Assembly: GCA_003702465.1 (NCBI GenBank)
Contig: REGF01000030.1
Location: 1-13,634 of the forward strand
Reading direction: 5' to 3'
Origin: Candidatus Nitrosomarinus sp.
Lineage (GTDB): Archaea; Thermoproteota; Nitrososphaeria; Nitrososphaerales; Nitrosopumilaceae
DNA length: 13,634 bases
Shown: piece after piece, positions 1-6,221 of the stretch
Layout: every line of letters begins with the position of its first letter
How positions within the stretch are numbered: the stretch's first letter is position 1
Notes under the pieces: model-generated
Database searches by the model: none
Seen by the model: only the letters and a program-made list of their open reading frames with translations
Told to the model about the DNA's origin: nothing
Position numbers and translations under genes: made by a program

Positions 1-716
1 GAATTATTACTGTTGTAGTTTTAACATTTCATGCGGAATCAATCATTATTGGAGAAGTAACATTATACTATCCATCACCAGATCCTCAAAACAACATTGC
101 TGCTCAGCTTACAAATCATATGAGAGAAAATCTAGTTCCTACAGACGTACAACTAATTCAAACTGCACCAGGACAAGCTTTCTTTGCTCAGATGTATGTT
201 TCAGCATTAGTTGGCATGGTAATCGGAATGCCAATAATAATTAAAGAATTTGTAGGATTTATCAAACCAGCTCTAAAAGAAAATGAAATTAACGTTAGTC
301 GAAATATTTCATTACCTGCATTAGGATTATTTATTGGAGGATGTGTATTTTCATATAATTTTGTAATCCCTTACATCTTAGAATTTTTGTACACATATGG
401 AGATTCAGCAGGATTAGTTACTTTCCTAAATGTTATGGAGTTTGTAACTTTTGTATTACAATTTTTGTTAGCATTTGGATTTTCTTTTCAACTTCCATTA
501 ATCATGTATGCAATATCAATGTCAGAAATGGTTGGAAAAGACTTTTGGAGAAAAAATGCAAGATATGCCATTGTCATCATCATAATTTTTGGTGCAATCA
601 TTACTCCAGATGGAACAGGAGTGACAATGATGTTTGTTGCAGGGCCAATGATTGGATTGTATTTTGCAGGCATGTTATTCATTGAGCGTAAGCAGAGAGA
701 AAAGTTGAACACTTAA
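1..716 (+). CDS. tatC: Sec-independent (Tat) protein translocase subunit TatC, 5' end outside the window
   Basis: TatC is the polytopic membrane receptor of the twin-arginine translocase. It binds RR signal peptides of folded cargo and recruits TatA. The reading frame is already open at base 3 and runs 237 residues to the TAA at 714-716, so the start codon lies upstream; an ATG at 120 is internal, not the start. Family signs: a periplasmic segment rich in Gln and Pro, the block EFVGFIKPALKENE (the usual F-x-P-L-x-x-E cytoplasmic-loop motif), then hydrophobic helices with the conserved FNFV-like stretch (here YNFVIPYI), FQLPL, and a final helix pair ending in a basic tail (ERKQREK). TatC proteins are usually about 250 residues, so only a short N-terminal part is missing. 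tatA follows after 27 bases on the same strand, almost certainly in the same operon. Identification is confident. Confidence 0.93.
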   Translation, partial: IITVVVLTFHAESIIIGEVTLYYPSPDPQNNIAAQLTNHMRENLVPTDVQLIQTAPGQAFFAQMYVSALVGMVIGMPIIIKEFVGFIKPALKENEINVSRNISLPALGLFIGGCVFSYNFVIPYILEFLYTYGDSAGLVTFLNVMEFVTFVLQFLLAFGFSFQLPLIMYAISMSEMVGKDFWRKNARYAIVIIIIFGAIITPDGTGVTMMFVAGPMIGLYFAGMLFIERKQREKLNT

Positions 717-743
717 ATCTGAAATCAGAGAAGTAGGGATATA

Positions 744-950
744 ATGCTTGGAAGTACCGAAATCATAGTTTTAGTTGTTGTAATAGGCGTACTAATTTTT
801 GGTGCTAAAAAAATTCCTGAACTAGCCAAAACATTTGGTAAAGCCAAAGGAGAATTTGAGAAAGGAAAGATCGAAGGAGATAAGGAACTTAAAGATTTCA
901 AAGGTAAATTAGATGAATCTCCTAAAGATAAAGAAGTAAAATCAGATTGA
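744..950 (+). CDS. tatA: Twin-arginine translocase pore subunit TatA/TatE family
   Basis: A 68-residue protein with classic TatA architecture. It has a short N-terminus (MLGSTE), one transmembrane helix (about residues 6-20, IIVLVVVIGVLIFG), the hinge FGAKKIPELAKTFGKA with the invariant Phe-Gly and the amphipathic helix (residues 19-40), and a charged, disordered Lys/Glu/Asp-rich tail. TatA oligomerises with TatC to let folded proteins cross the membrane. It follows tatC by 27 bases, with a purine-rich GAGAAGTAGGG stretch before the ATG that could act as a ribosome binding site. Its stop codon overlaps the 3' end of the convergent gene at 942 by nine bases. No tatB-like gene is visible; archaea commonly have only TatA and TatC. 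Confidence 0.93.
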   Translation: MLGSTEIIVLVVVIGVLIFGAKKIPELAKTFGKAKGEFEKGKIEGDKELKDFKGKLDESPKDKEVKSD

Positions 951-1376
951 TTTTTTGCACAATTTAGTCAGTTCTTCAACCAATTTAGAATAATTTTCAA
1001 TTAGTTTGGCTCTATCCAATAATTTTGGAACTTTCATCATACCCATTAATTTTAAATCAACATCAATCAGAATTTTTGTCCCATCAGGAATTTCAATAAA
1101 TTCCTGTCGGATATAACTGCCCTTAGATTTTCCACCTATTACAAAGACTTCATGTAAAACAAAAGGTTTTGAAACATGTTTTGACATTAAAAGAAATTCA
1201 ACTTCACCAAGGTGAAAATGTTCTTCTACTACAGCAGTATCTCCACGTACAGAACGAATACGTATTGATGGAAAAAATTGAGGGATTAATCTTTCAAATT
1301 GTTCATAATTGGAAAATATTGAAAAGACATCGTTTCGTTTGGCATGGACAATTTTTTCTAAAGAAAATTTGGTCAA
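942..1376 (-). CDS. SRPBCC (START/polyketide cyclase/COQ10-like) domain protein
   Basis: About 144 residues of one SRPBCC fold, a helix-grip domain with a deep hydrophobic pocket. The start is typical of the family: a beta strand then a helix (KFSLEKIVHAKRNDVFSIFSNYEQFERLIP). Middle strands follow (TAVVEEHFHL, KPFVLHEVFV, GTKILIDVDLKL), then the long C-terminal helix (residues about 118-140) that closes the pocket. The ligand cannot be read from sequence. The frame stays open upstream into ubiX, with ATGs at 1436 and 1415. I prefer the TTG at 1376 because it begins seven bases after the ubiX stop and places the first strand at the usual distance; a 32-53 base overlap is the alternative. Co-transcription with ubiX suggests a lipid or quinone-type ligand (COQ10/RatA-like), which is inference. 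It converges with tatA. Confidence 0.75.
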   Translation of the reverse strand: MTKFSLEKIVHAKRNDVFSIFSNYEQFERLIPQFFPSIRIRSVRGDTAVVEEHFHLGEVEFLLMSKHVSKPFVLHEVFVIGGKSKGSYIRQEFIEIPDGTKILIDVDLKLMGMMKVPKLLDRAKLIENYSKLVEELTKLCKKSI

Positions 1377-1383
1377 TAGTATT

Positions 1384-1941
1384 TTAGAAACTACCCCATC
1401 GAGGGTATAAATCATGATCAATATCAAACTGATCAAGACATTTTCCTACACCATGATTTACAATATCATCAATTGTTTTTGGTTTTGTATAAAATTCAGT
1501 CACAGGTGGCAAAATTACAACATTCAATCTAGCTAATTTCAACATATTTTCCAAATGAATTGCAGACATTGGAGTTTCACGTACCATCAAAATTAGTTTT
1601 CTAGATTCTTTAATTGTCACACCTGCTGCTCTTGCAACTAATGTATCATCATAGCCATTTGCAATTGCAGCAAGAGTTTTCATACTACATGGGGCAACAA
1701 TCATACCATTAATTCTATGAGTTCCACTAGATACACTTGCGGCCATATTTTTTTCATCTGAAACAGATGTTGCCAAAGATTTGACATATTCAGGAGTATG
1801 GTCAGTTTCCATTGTAATACATTTTTCACCCCATTTTGATAATACCAAGTGTGTTTCAATGTTTAATTTTTTTAATACCTCAAGCATTCGAATGCCATAA
1901 ATCACACCAGTACTACCAGTTATTCCAACAATTAATCTCAT
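1384..1941 (-). CDS. ubiX: Flavin prenyltransferase UbiX/Pad1 family
   Basis: UbiX joins dimethylallyl (mono)phosphate to reduced FMN, making prenylated FMN, the cofactor of UbiD-type decarboxylases. All family blocks are present in 185 residues: the flavin-binding N-terminus VGITGSTGVIYG (5-16), MIVAPCSMKTLAAIANG (80-96) with the conserved APCSMKT, DDTLVARAAGVTIKESR (98-114), LMVRETPMSAIHLENMLKL (118-136) and PPVTEFYTKPKTIDDIV (145-161). Length is normal for the family. The ATG start is supported by a TATA-like box 21-28 bases upstream, so the mRNA is probably leaderless or nearly so. In this group UbiX would most likely serve menaquinone synthesis together with a UbiD encoded elsewhere; no ubiD is in the window. 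The SRPBCC gene follows directly downstream. Confidence 0.93.
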   Translation of the reverse strand: MRLIVGITGSTGVIYGIRMLEVLKKLNIETHLVLSKWGEKCITMETDHTPEYVKSLATSVSDEKNMAASVSSGTHRINGMIVAPCSMKTLAAIANGYDDTLVARAAGVTIKESRKLILMVRETPMSAIHLENMLKLARLNVVILPPVTEFYTKPKTIDDIVNHGVGKCLDQFDIDHDLYPRWGSF

Positions 1942-1961
1942 TGAATATTGTGGAAAACAGT

Positions 1962-1969
1962 AGTATTTA
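1962..1969 (-). promoter_or_regulatory. Probable TATA box of ubiX
   Basis: Reading the minus strand, TAAATACT lies 21-28 bases before the ubiX ATG, the spacing expected of an archaeal TATA box for a leaderless transcript. It is judged by sequence and distance only. Confidence 0.4.
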
Positions 1970-2060
1970 GAATAGACTCATCATAGAGAATTTTCTTCTC
2001 AAAAGTTTGTAAATTTTCCATTTCCTCCAACGAAACTAAATAGTGATCAGATAAAAAGAA

Positions 2061-2078
2061 TGATTTTTCTAAAAATCA
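2061..2078 (-). terminator. Hairpin with T-rich tail at the 3' end of the sugar dehydrogenase gene
   Basis: The sequence TGATTTTTCTAAAAATCA is an 8-base inverted repeat around a 2-base centre. It includes the TGA stop of the dehydrogenase (2076-2078) and on the minus strand is followed by a T-rich run (TTCTTTTTAT). A two-base loop would open to four or more bases in RNA. It could end transcription before ubiX or simply be AT-rich sequence. Confidence 0.35.
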
Positions 2079-3251
2079 AGATTTACGCTTAAGAGCGACT
2101 AATCCTATAATTATTCCAATGCCTACAACCCCAATTAGAATATACAAAGATGTTAAATCATCACCAGACTCTTGAGAAGTGAATTTTTCTACATTTTCAA
2201 GAGGAGTTTCAGATATACGAATTATCTTGTCATTATTACCATTTGCAGTTAGAAGATACAAATTTCCATCATGATCAATTTGTGCAGTTCTAATTCTGCC
2301 AAAATCTCCATCAAAAAATTTTTCTGTACTTATTAGAGAACCATCATCATTAATTTCAACTACCATCAAATGCTCTCCACGAAGAGTTCCTATCAAAAAT
2401 TTTCCCGAAAAACTGGAGATTTTATCGGAATCATAAAACACCATTCCACTAGGAGCCCATGTTGATTGACCACTATGAATTAGAGGATTTACAAAATTTT
2501 CATCTGAAGAATTTCCAACAATATTTGGCCATCCATAATTTTTCCCTTTCAAAATAATATTTACCTCATCATGTCCATATCCCAATTCGCCAGAGGGACC
2601 ATGTTCAGAGGATACAAACATTCCATTTGTTGACCATGCTAATCCCTGAGGATTACGATGACCATATGAAAATACAGGACTAGATTCAAATGGATTATCT
2701 GTAGGAATAGTACCGTCAGGATTAATTCTCAAAATTTTTCCAGCTAAAGATGATAAATCTTGAGACAATCCAGGACTTATTGCATCACCAGTTGATATGT
2801 ATAATTTTTCATCTGGGCCAAATTGAATTCTTCCACCATCATGCCAAGGCGCTCCAGGGATACCATCAAGAATAATTTGTTTATCTGTCAACACATCATT
2901 TTCAACGGTAAAACTGAAAATTTTGTTTTGATAAAATTCAAGTTCCAAATTTGTTTGATAGACATAGATTTTCTTATTTTTTTCAAATTCAGGATGTAAT
3001 GCTAAGCCCAATGTACCGCCTTCAACAGCCCCACTCTTAGGAAATGTTTGAATTACTTTGGCATCACCAAATTCGGATAATTTCCATATTCTACCATCTC
3101 TTTCTGTAAAGTAAATCTCGCCATCAGGTCCAAATACAATTTCCCAAGGATTGTTTAATCCATCAACAATTACATCAGTGTTCAAATCTCCAAATGCAGG
3201 TAACATCATTGACAAAAAAGTTATGAAAAAAATCAGGATTATGAATCTCAC
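2076..3251 (-). CDS. Secreted, membrane-anchored PQQ-type sugar (glucose/sorbosone) dehydrogenase
   Basis: A 391-residue six-bladed beta-propeller of the soluble glucose/sorbosone dehydrogenase family (YliI/Asd-like), which oxidises sugars using PQQ on the outside of the cell. An N-terminal signal peptide (1-21, Arg2 then a hydrophobic stretch, probable cleavage after PAFG) has no twin arginine, so the Sec route is likely. Visible blocks: NPWEIVFGPDGEIYFTERDG (34-53), GLALHPEF (82-89), WHDGGRIQFGPD (136-147) with His137 aligned to the catalytic base, GKILRINPDG (171-180), YGHRNPQGL (196-204), EHGPSGELGYGHDEVN (216-231). A C-terminal helix (about 367-387) ending KRKS anchors it in the membrane. 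The start codon is GTG at 3251; it is preferred because it completes the signal peptide. Substrate and actual PQQ use are inferred from the family, and no pqq synthesis gene is nearby. Confidence 0.85.
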   Translation of the reverse strand: MRFIILIFFITFLSMMLPAFGDLNTDVIVDGLNNPWEIVFGPDGEIYFTERDGRIWKLSEFGDAKVIQTFPKSGAVEGGTLGLALHPEFEKNKKIYVYQTNLELEFYQNKIFSFTVENDVLTDKQIILDGIPGAPWHDGGRIQFGPDEKLYISTGDAISPGLSQDLSSLAGKILRINPDGTIPTDNPFESSPVFSYGHRNPQGLAWSTNGMFVSSEHGPSGELGYGHDEVNIILKGKNYGWPNIVGNSSDENFVNPLIHSGQSTWAPSGMVFYDSDKISSFSGKFLIGTLRGEHLMVVEINDDGSLISTEKFFDGDFGRIRTAQIDHDGNLYLLTANGNNDKIIRISETPLENVEKFTSQESGDDLTSLYILIGVVGIGIIIGLVALKRKS

Positions 3252-3549
3252 AATATACTAAAATATTTTTTAGTTAAAATACTATGCAGTAAATACAAAG
3301 ATAATCTCAATATTTTTTAAAGATGTTTTTTCAAATAGACAAAATATCAATAGTAAATCATGATTTGGTAATGATCGATATGAAATTTGACCTTTTACCT
3401 TGAATTTTTTCTTCACAGAGATTAACCCTATGTGTTGTAAGAAAAAATATGTTCGTAGTTTCACAAAGTTTGAAATTTTCTCAAAAAAGATGTGTAGTAA
3501 TTGTTAACAAAAAGAAACCTAGTTTATTTCAAAAATAATTCTAATTTAA
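3252..3549. other. AT-rich intergenic stretch without a convincing gene
   Basis: About 300 bases separate the dehydrogenase start from the microprotein gene. The first 30 bases (3262-3281) hold AT-rich sequence suited to the dehydrogenase promoter on the minus strand. An open frame of 60 codons exists on the minus strand (3282-3464) but its product is Lys/Phe/Ile-rich with no domain and no promoter-like sequence, so I do not call it. T-rich minus-strand runs around 3490-3540 may serve as the end of the microprotein transcript. Confidence 0.5.
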
Positions 3550-3696
3550 TTATAGATTTTCAGAAACATCTGATTCAATGGATTCAGTAGATTCTTTTTC
3601 TAATTTTCTTCGTTTAATCCATAAAGAGACGCCACAAATAGCCATAGTTGTTAGTAAAATCACACCAGCCATCTGTAACTCAAACGAATAGAACAT
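3550..3696 (-). CDS. Single-pass membrane microprotein, 48 residues, unknown function
   Basis: A short frame that automatic callers may skip. It begins MFYSFELQMAGVILLTTMAI, continues CGVSLWIKRRKLEKES and ends in an acidic tail (ESIESDVSENL). Layout: a hydrophobic helix (about residues 8-27), a positive stop-transfer cluster (KRRK, 28-31), then a charged cytoplasmic tail, so the N-terminus is probably outside. An inner ATG at 3672 gives a 40-residue version. A TATA-like TTTTTTAAAT lies roughly 18-28 bases before the ATG at 3696, which favours the longer form and a short or absent leader. It is divergent from purP with about 97 bases between the starts. The clean membrane-protein grammar in an otherwise random AT-rich gap argues for a real gene; function is unknown. 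Confidence 0.55.
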   Translation of the reverse strand: MFYSFELQMAGVILLTTMAICGVSLWIKRRKLEKESTESIESDVSENL

Positions 3697-3757
3697 GAAT
3701 TAGATTATCTATCATTTAAAAAAAACATTTTGGTAATGTCCGATCTATTAATTTAGA

Positions 3758-3769
3758 TTTTACATATAT
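3758..3769 (+). promoter_or_regulatory. Probable TATA box of purP
   Basis: TTTTACATATAT lies about 30 bases before the ATG at 3794 but only a few bases before the ATG at 3773. If this is the box, transcription would begin near 3789 and the upstream ATG would not be in the mRNA. A weaker box (ATTAATTTAG, 3747-3756) would suit the upstream ATG instead. Confidence 0.4.
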
Positions 3770-3793
3770 TAGATGCCAATATTTAGGCATAGT

Positions 3794-4885
3794 ATGATTA
3801 AATCATCTGAAATTAAAAAAATTGTAAATGATTATTCAGATGTAAAAATTGGCGTTCTAGGAAGTCATTCAGCTTTAGAAGTGATGGATGGAGCAAAAGA
3901 TGAAAATTTTGAAACAAAAGTATTTTGTCAAAAGGGTAGAGAAGGACCATATCAAAGATTTGGCAGAGTTGCAGATGAAATAATTGTATTAAATAAATTC
4001 AAAGAAATGGCATCAGCAAAGAATCAGAAGATGTTAAGAGATTCAAATACAATAGTTGTTCCACATAGATCACTTACGGTTTACTTAGGATACAAAACTA
4101 TTGAAGAGAAATTCAAAGTTCCAATTTTTGGCAACAGAAAATTATTTCAAGCTGAAGAAAGAACAGCAAAAAAAGGACAATACTATCTATTAGAAAAAGC
4201 ACGAATAAAATATCCAAAATTATTCAAAGATCCAAAACGAATCAATAAACCATCTATTGTTAAGGTTCAAGAAAAAAATAGACCACTAGAAAGAGCATTT
4301 TTTACAGTTTCATCATACAAAGACTATAAAGAAAAATCAGAAGAAAAAATCAAACAAGGAGTTATTGCAAGAAAAGATTTAGAAAAAGCAAGTATCGAAG
4401 AATTGGCCATTGGAACATACATGAATTTTAATTTCTTTCATACTCCAATTTCAAATCAAGTTGATTTTATTGGAATTGAAAGAAGACTTCAAACAAATAT
4501 TCATGATTATAATGCACTTCCAGCAAGAGAACAAATGGAGATGGATATAGATTTACAAAACATAGAAGTTGGTCATACTCCTGCAAGTATCAGAGAATCA
4601 CTACTTGAAAAAGTTCTAAAAATGGGAGATAAATTTGTGGCTGCAGTCAAAAAAGAATACGCTCCAGGCATTATTGGTCCATTTTCACTTCAAAGTGTAA
4701 TCACTAAAGATTTAGAATTAATTGTCTATGATGTTTCATTAAGAGTTCCCGGAAATCCAATTGTTGCAACAACCAGTCCATATACAAAATATCAATATGG
4801 TCAAACATTTGGAGTTGGAAGAAGAATTGCAATGGAAATCAAAAGAGCACAGGAAGAAGATCGTCTTGATGAAATAGTTACATAA
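3794..4885 (+). CDS. purP: PurP, formate-dependent FAICAR synthetase (5-formaminoimidazole-4-carboxamide ribonucleotide synthetase)
   Basis: PurP is the archaeal ATP-grasp enzyme that formylates AICAR with free formate and ATP, the penultimate step of IMP synthesis, replacing the folate-dependent bacterial PurH activity. The 363-residue product carries the family landmarks: IGVLGSHSALEVMDGAKDE near the N-terminus, CQKGREGPYQRF, NTIVVPHRSL, VPIFGNRKL, the ATP-grasp core, EELAIGTYMNFNFFHTP, GIERRLQTNIHD, PASIRESLLEKV, APGIIGPFSLQSV and a C-terminal FGVGRRIAMEIK. Length matches the Methanocaldococcus enzyme (about 361 residues), and that protein also begins Met-Ile two to three residues before Asp/Ser-Glu-Ile. 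I therefore choose the ATG at 3794 over 3773, which would add seven residues. The gene stands alone, convergent with the next gene across six bases. Confidence 0.92.
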   Translation: MIKSSEIKKIVNDYSDVKIGVLGSHSALEVMDGAKDENFETKVFCQKGREGPYQRFGRVADEIIVLNKFKEMASAKNQKMLRDSNTIVVPHRSLTVYLGYKTIEEKFKVPIFGNRKLFQAEERTAKKGQYYLLEKARIKYPKLFKDPKRINKPSIVKVQEKNRPLERAFFTVSSYKDYKEKSEEKIKQGVIARKDLEKASIEELAIGTYMNFNFFHTPISNQVDFIGIERRLQTNIHDYNALPAREQMEMDIDLQNIEVGHTPASIRESLLEKVLKMGDKFVAAVKKEYAPGIIGPFSLQSVITKDLELIVYDVSLRVPGNPIVATTSPYTKYQYGQTFGVGRRIAMEIKRAQEEDRLDEIVT

Positions 4886-4891
4886 AAAAAA

Positions 4892-5449
4892 TTACAAATT
4901 ATTTATTTTTCCAGTGTGTGTTTTAAAATATTCCTGAAGTGCAACATTTGAACGAACATCTTTGTATGAATCCAACATGACATCCATAATTCTATTAATA
5001 TGATTTTGTAGTCGTTTAATTCTTTGTTGTGCAATTGGGTGTTGTAAAAGTCTAATTTTATCAAAATGATCAATTCGTGATATTACCATTGTAACTCGAT
5101 TGATTTCTTCTTGAATATGTTCTAATAATTTTAGTCCATCTTTACTGAAACCAAATCTACCACCATCACTCAACATTATTGTAGGAATTTTTTTGATCAT
5201 TTCAATTTCCAATCTTTGATATTCCATAAAATTATCCAACATGAAAGAAAATTCATCATGATTTTGAGGTTTGTCCTGTTTTTTATAAAACAAATTATTT
5301 TTCAGAGTTCTAGATTCTAGAAATCCCATATAGACAAGCCTATCAATGGATTCAATCACTTCAGATTCATCACCACCACATCTCTCTACAATATCCTTTT
5401 GTGAGATCCATTGAGAAGTACAAAATAAAATGTAATCATCATGAATCAT
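4892..5449 (-). CDS. Winged-helix-like helical protein, unknown function
   Basis: 185 residues. The N-terminal third resembles a winged helix: ISQKDIVERCGGDESEVIESIDRLVYMGFLES gives a helix, a turn, a recognition-like helix and the start of the wing. The rest is mostly helical and charged, with heptad-like stretches (EHIQEEINRVTMVISRID, then RIKRLQNHINRIMDVMLD) that suggest a coiled coil or dimerisation bundle. No membrane segment, cysteine pair or catalytic motif is visible. A role as a DNA-binding regulator is inference from the N-terminal fold. The ATG at 5449 is preferred to a TTG six bases earlier. It converges on purP with six bases between stops. I do not recognise a named family. Confidence 0.7.
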   Translation of the reverse strand: MIHDDYILFCTSQWISQKDIVERCGGDESEVIESIDRLVYMGFLESRTLKNNLFYKKQDKPQNHDEFSFMLDNFMEYQRLEIEMIKKIPTIMLSDGGRFGFSKDGLKLLEHIQEEINRVTMVISRIDHFDKIRLLQHPIAQQRIKRLQNHINRIMDVMLDSYKDVRSNVALQEYFKTHTGKINNL

Positions 5450-5523
5450 AACCAATGTGTTTTCAATGAATCATGTGGATTTCTAATATGTTTAGTTAGA
5501 AATTATGTGGATTAATCAAAGAG

Positions 5524-5532
5524 AAATTTAAA
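5524..5532 (+). promoter_or_regulatory. TATA-like box before the structured RNA candidate
   Basis: AAATTTAAA, followed by GG, is a strong archaeal TATA-like sequence. Its usual start-site distance would place transcription near 5551, exactly at the first base of the 7-base-pair helix GCAGAAC/GTTCTGC. Longer pairing that reaches back to 5534 would need an earlier start, for which the sequence near 5487-5506 offers only a weak box. Confidence 0.4.
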
Positions 5533-5657
5533 GGCGTAAACCCCATAACTGCAGAACACTTAGAGATTTCCTCTTGTGGTCAAGCGGTGTACGCCTGAGT
5601 GCCTTTTTCGTTCTGCGGGGCTACGCAAGTTATTCGTTAGATTTTGTAACTAACGAC
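5533..5657 (+). ncRNA. Candidate structured RNA, GC-rich, class unknown
   Basis: A block of more than 50 % G+C (about 5533-5626) stands out in flanks near 25 %. It folds by eye into one nested stem. GCGTA (5534-5538) pairs with TACGC (5622-5626), CCCC (5541-5544) with GGGG (5617-5620), GCAGAAC (5551-5557) with GTTCTGC (5610-5616), ACTTAG (5558-5563) with CTGAGT (5595-5600), and the tip is CTTG-TGGT-CAAG (5573-5584). A separate hairpin TCGTTAG/CTAACGA (5634-5640 with 5650-5656) follows. An alternative pairing GGCGTA (5533-5538) with TACGCC (5590-5595) excludes the outer helix. One U-G pair (5561 with 5597) would be an A-C mismatch on the other strand, weakly favouring plus. No reading frame explains the block. 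I tested tRNA, 5S rRNA, RNase P and SRP RNA signatures and saw none; an H/ACA-type or wholly new RNA remains possible. Confidence 0.6.
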
Positions 5658-5681
5658 ATCATATTATATACAAACTACAAC

Positions 5682-5689
5682 TATTTAAG
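5682..5689 (+). promoter_or_regulatory. TATA-like box before the 41-residue mini-gene
   Basis: TATTTAAG is centred about 31 bases before the ATG at 5717, predicting a start site around 5711 and a leader of only a few bases, as is common for archaeal mRNAs. Confidence 0.4.
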
Positions 5690-5716
5690 ATTAATATGAA
5701 ATAATTTCAATAAATA

Positions 5717-5842
5717 ATGAATATATTCAAAATTATAAATCAAATTATTGGAATAATTCGAAGAAAAACATATTTTCAATCAAAAAAATATGAAATTGTT
5801 AATTGGTTAGATTGGAAATATACTGAATACCATTCGTTCTAA
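5717..5842 (+). CDS. Candidate 41-residue small protein
   Basis: A short frame beginning MNIFKIINQIIGIIRRKTYF and ending YEIVNWLDWKYTEYHSF. The first part can form an amphipathic, Ile-rich helix followed by a basic cluster (RRK). The second is aromatic, with two Trp. In random sequence this AT-rich, two TGG codons and a matching promoter box 31 bases upstream are mildly unlikely together. It starts 60 bases after the structured RNA candidate and is followed at 5843-5874 by a TTTTGAA...TTCAAAA inverted repeat that could end the transcript. No known family. It may still be chance. Confidence 0.35.
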   Translation: MNIFKIINQIIGIIRRKTYFQSKKYEIVNWLDWKYTEYHSF

Positions 5843-5874
5843 TTTTGAATGATTAAACGGTTTGACGTTCAAAA
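5843..5874 (+). repeat. Nested inverted repeat after the mini-gene
   Basis: TTTTGAA (5843-5849) and TTCAAAA (5868-5874) are perfect inverted arms. Inside them AAAC-G-GTTT is a second, smaller inverted repeat. It sits directly after the stop of the 41-residue frame, so it may be a terminator or an operator for the gene at 5933. Confidence 0.35.
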
Positions 5875-5932
5875 TGGATTGCTGATACCAATTAACAGTC
5901 AAATTCTTTTAGAGATCAATTAAATCAAAATC

Positions 5933-6208
5933 ATGGGGAAAATGATATTCATAAAGGAAATAATCAGTATTGAACAGCAACCAAGATTGTGTCCAACATG
6001 TCAAAAAGCAGACAGATTAGAAAAAAACTTGATAAGAGAAGAAAGATCATCAGGAAAAACAATTCTATGTACTCGTTGTGAAGCATTAATTGTAATAACA
6101 ACTAATAAAATAATTAATCCAGAATTATCATCTATTAAAGATGATACAATAATGTTGAAGGAACCTCATCTAATACGTCAAGTATCAACTTTTAATCATC
6201 TAATGTGA
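5933..6208 (+). CDS. Small zinc-ribbon-like protein, unknown function
   Basis: 91 residues with two CxxC knuckles, CPTC (20-23) and CTRC (47-50), spaced 23 residues apart. This is the spacing of a single four-cysteine zinc ribbon. Between them lies a basic, polar stretch (RLEKNLIREERSSGKT). After the second knuckle comes a beta-rich ALIVITTNKI. The C-terminal part is unremarkable. A second in-frame ATG lies at 5942. Zinc binding is inferred from the cysteines; nucleic-acid or protein binding would be typical but cannot be shown. A winged-helix gene follows after 13 bases on the same strand and is probably co-transcribed. Confidence 0.7.
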   Translation: MGKMIFIKEIISIEQQPRLCPTCQKADRLEKNLIREERSSGKTILCTRCEALIVITTNKIINPELSSIKDDTIMLKEPHLIRQVSTFNHLM

Positions 6209-6221
6209 TTATAAAATTTAG

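Noticed and set aside
488..712. Minus-strand frame inside tatC
   Set aside because: Antisense shadow of a well supported gene.
1169..1387. Plus-strand frame opposite the SRPBCC gene
   Set aside because: Shadow frame; the opposite strand carries a clear domain.
3282..3464. 60-codon frame on the minus strand
   Set aside because: Product is Lys/Phe/Ile-rich without domain, membrane grammar or a promoter-like box; typical of chance frames in AT-rich sequence.
5564..5575. Minus-strand AGAGGAAAT recalling the RNase P core motif
   Set aside because: The match breaks after GGAAA, the block is far too short for RNase P RNA and the partner motif is absent.
5551..5616. tRNA: 66 bases closed by a 7-base-pair stem
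   Set aside because: No D arm, no anticodon arm and no TTCRA T-loop; the inner pairing is one continuous stem, not a cloverleaf.
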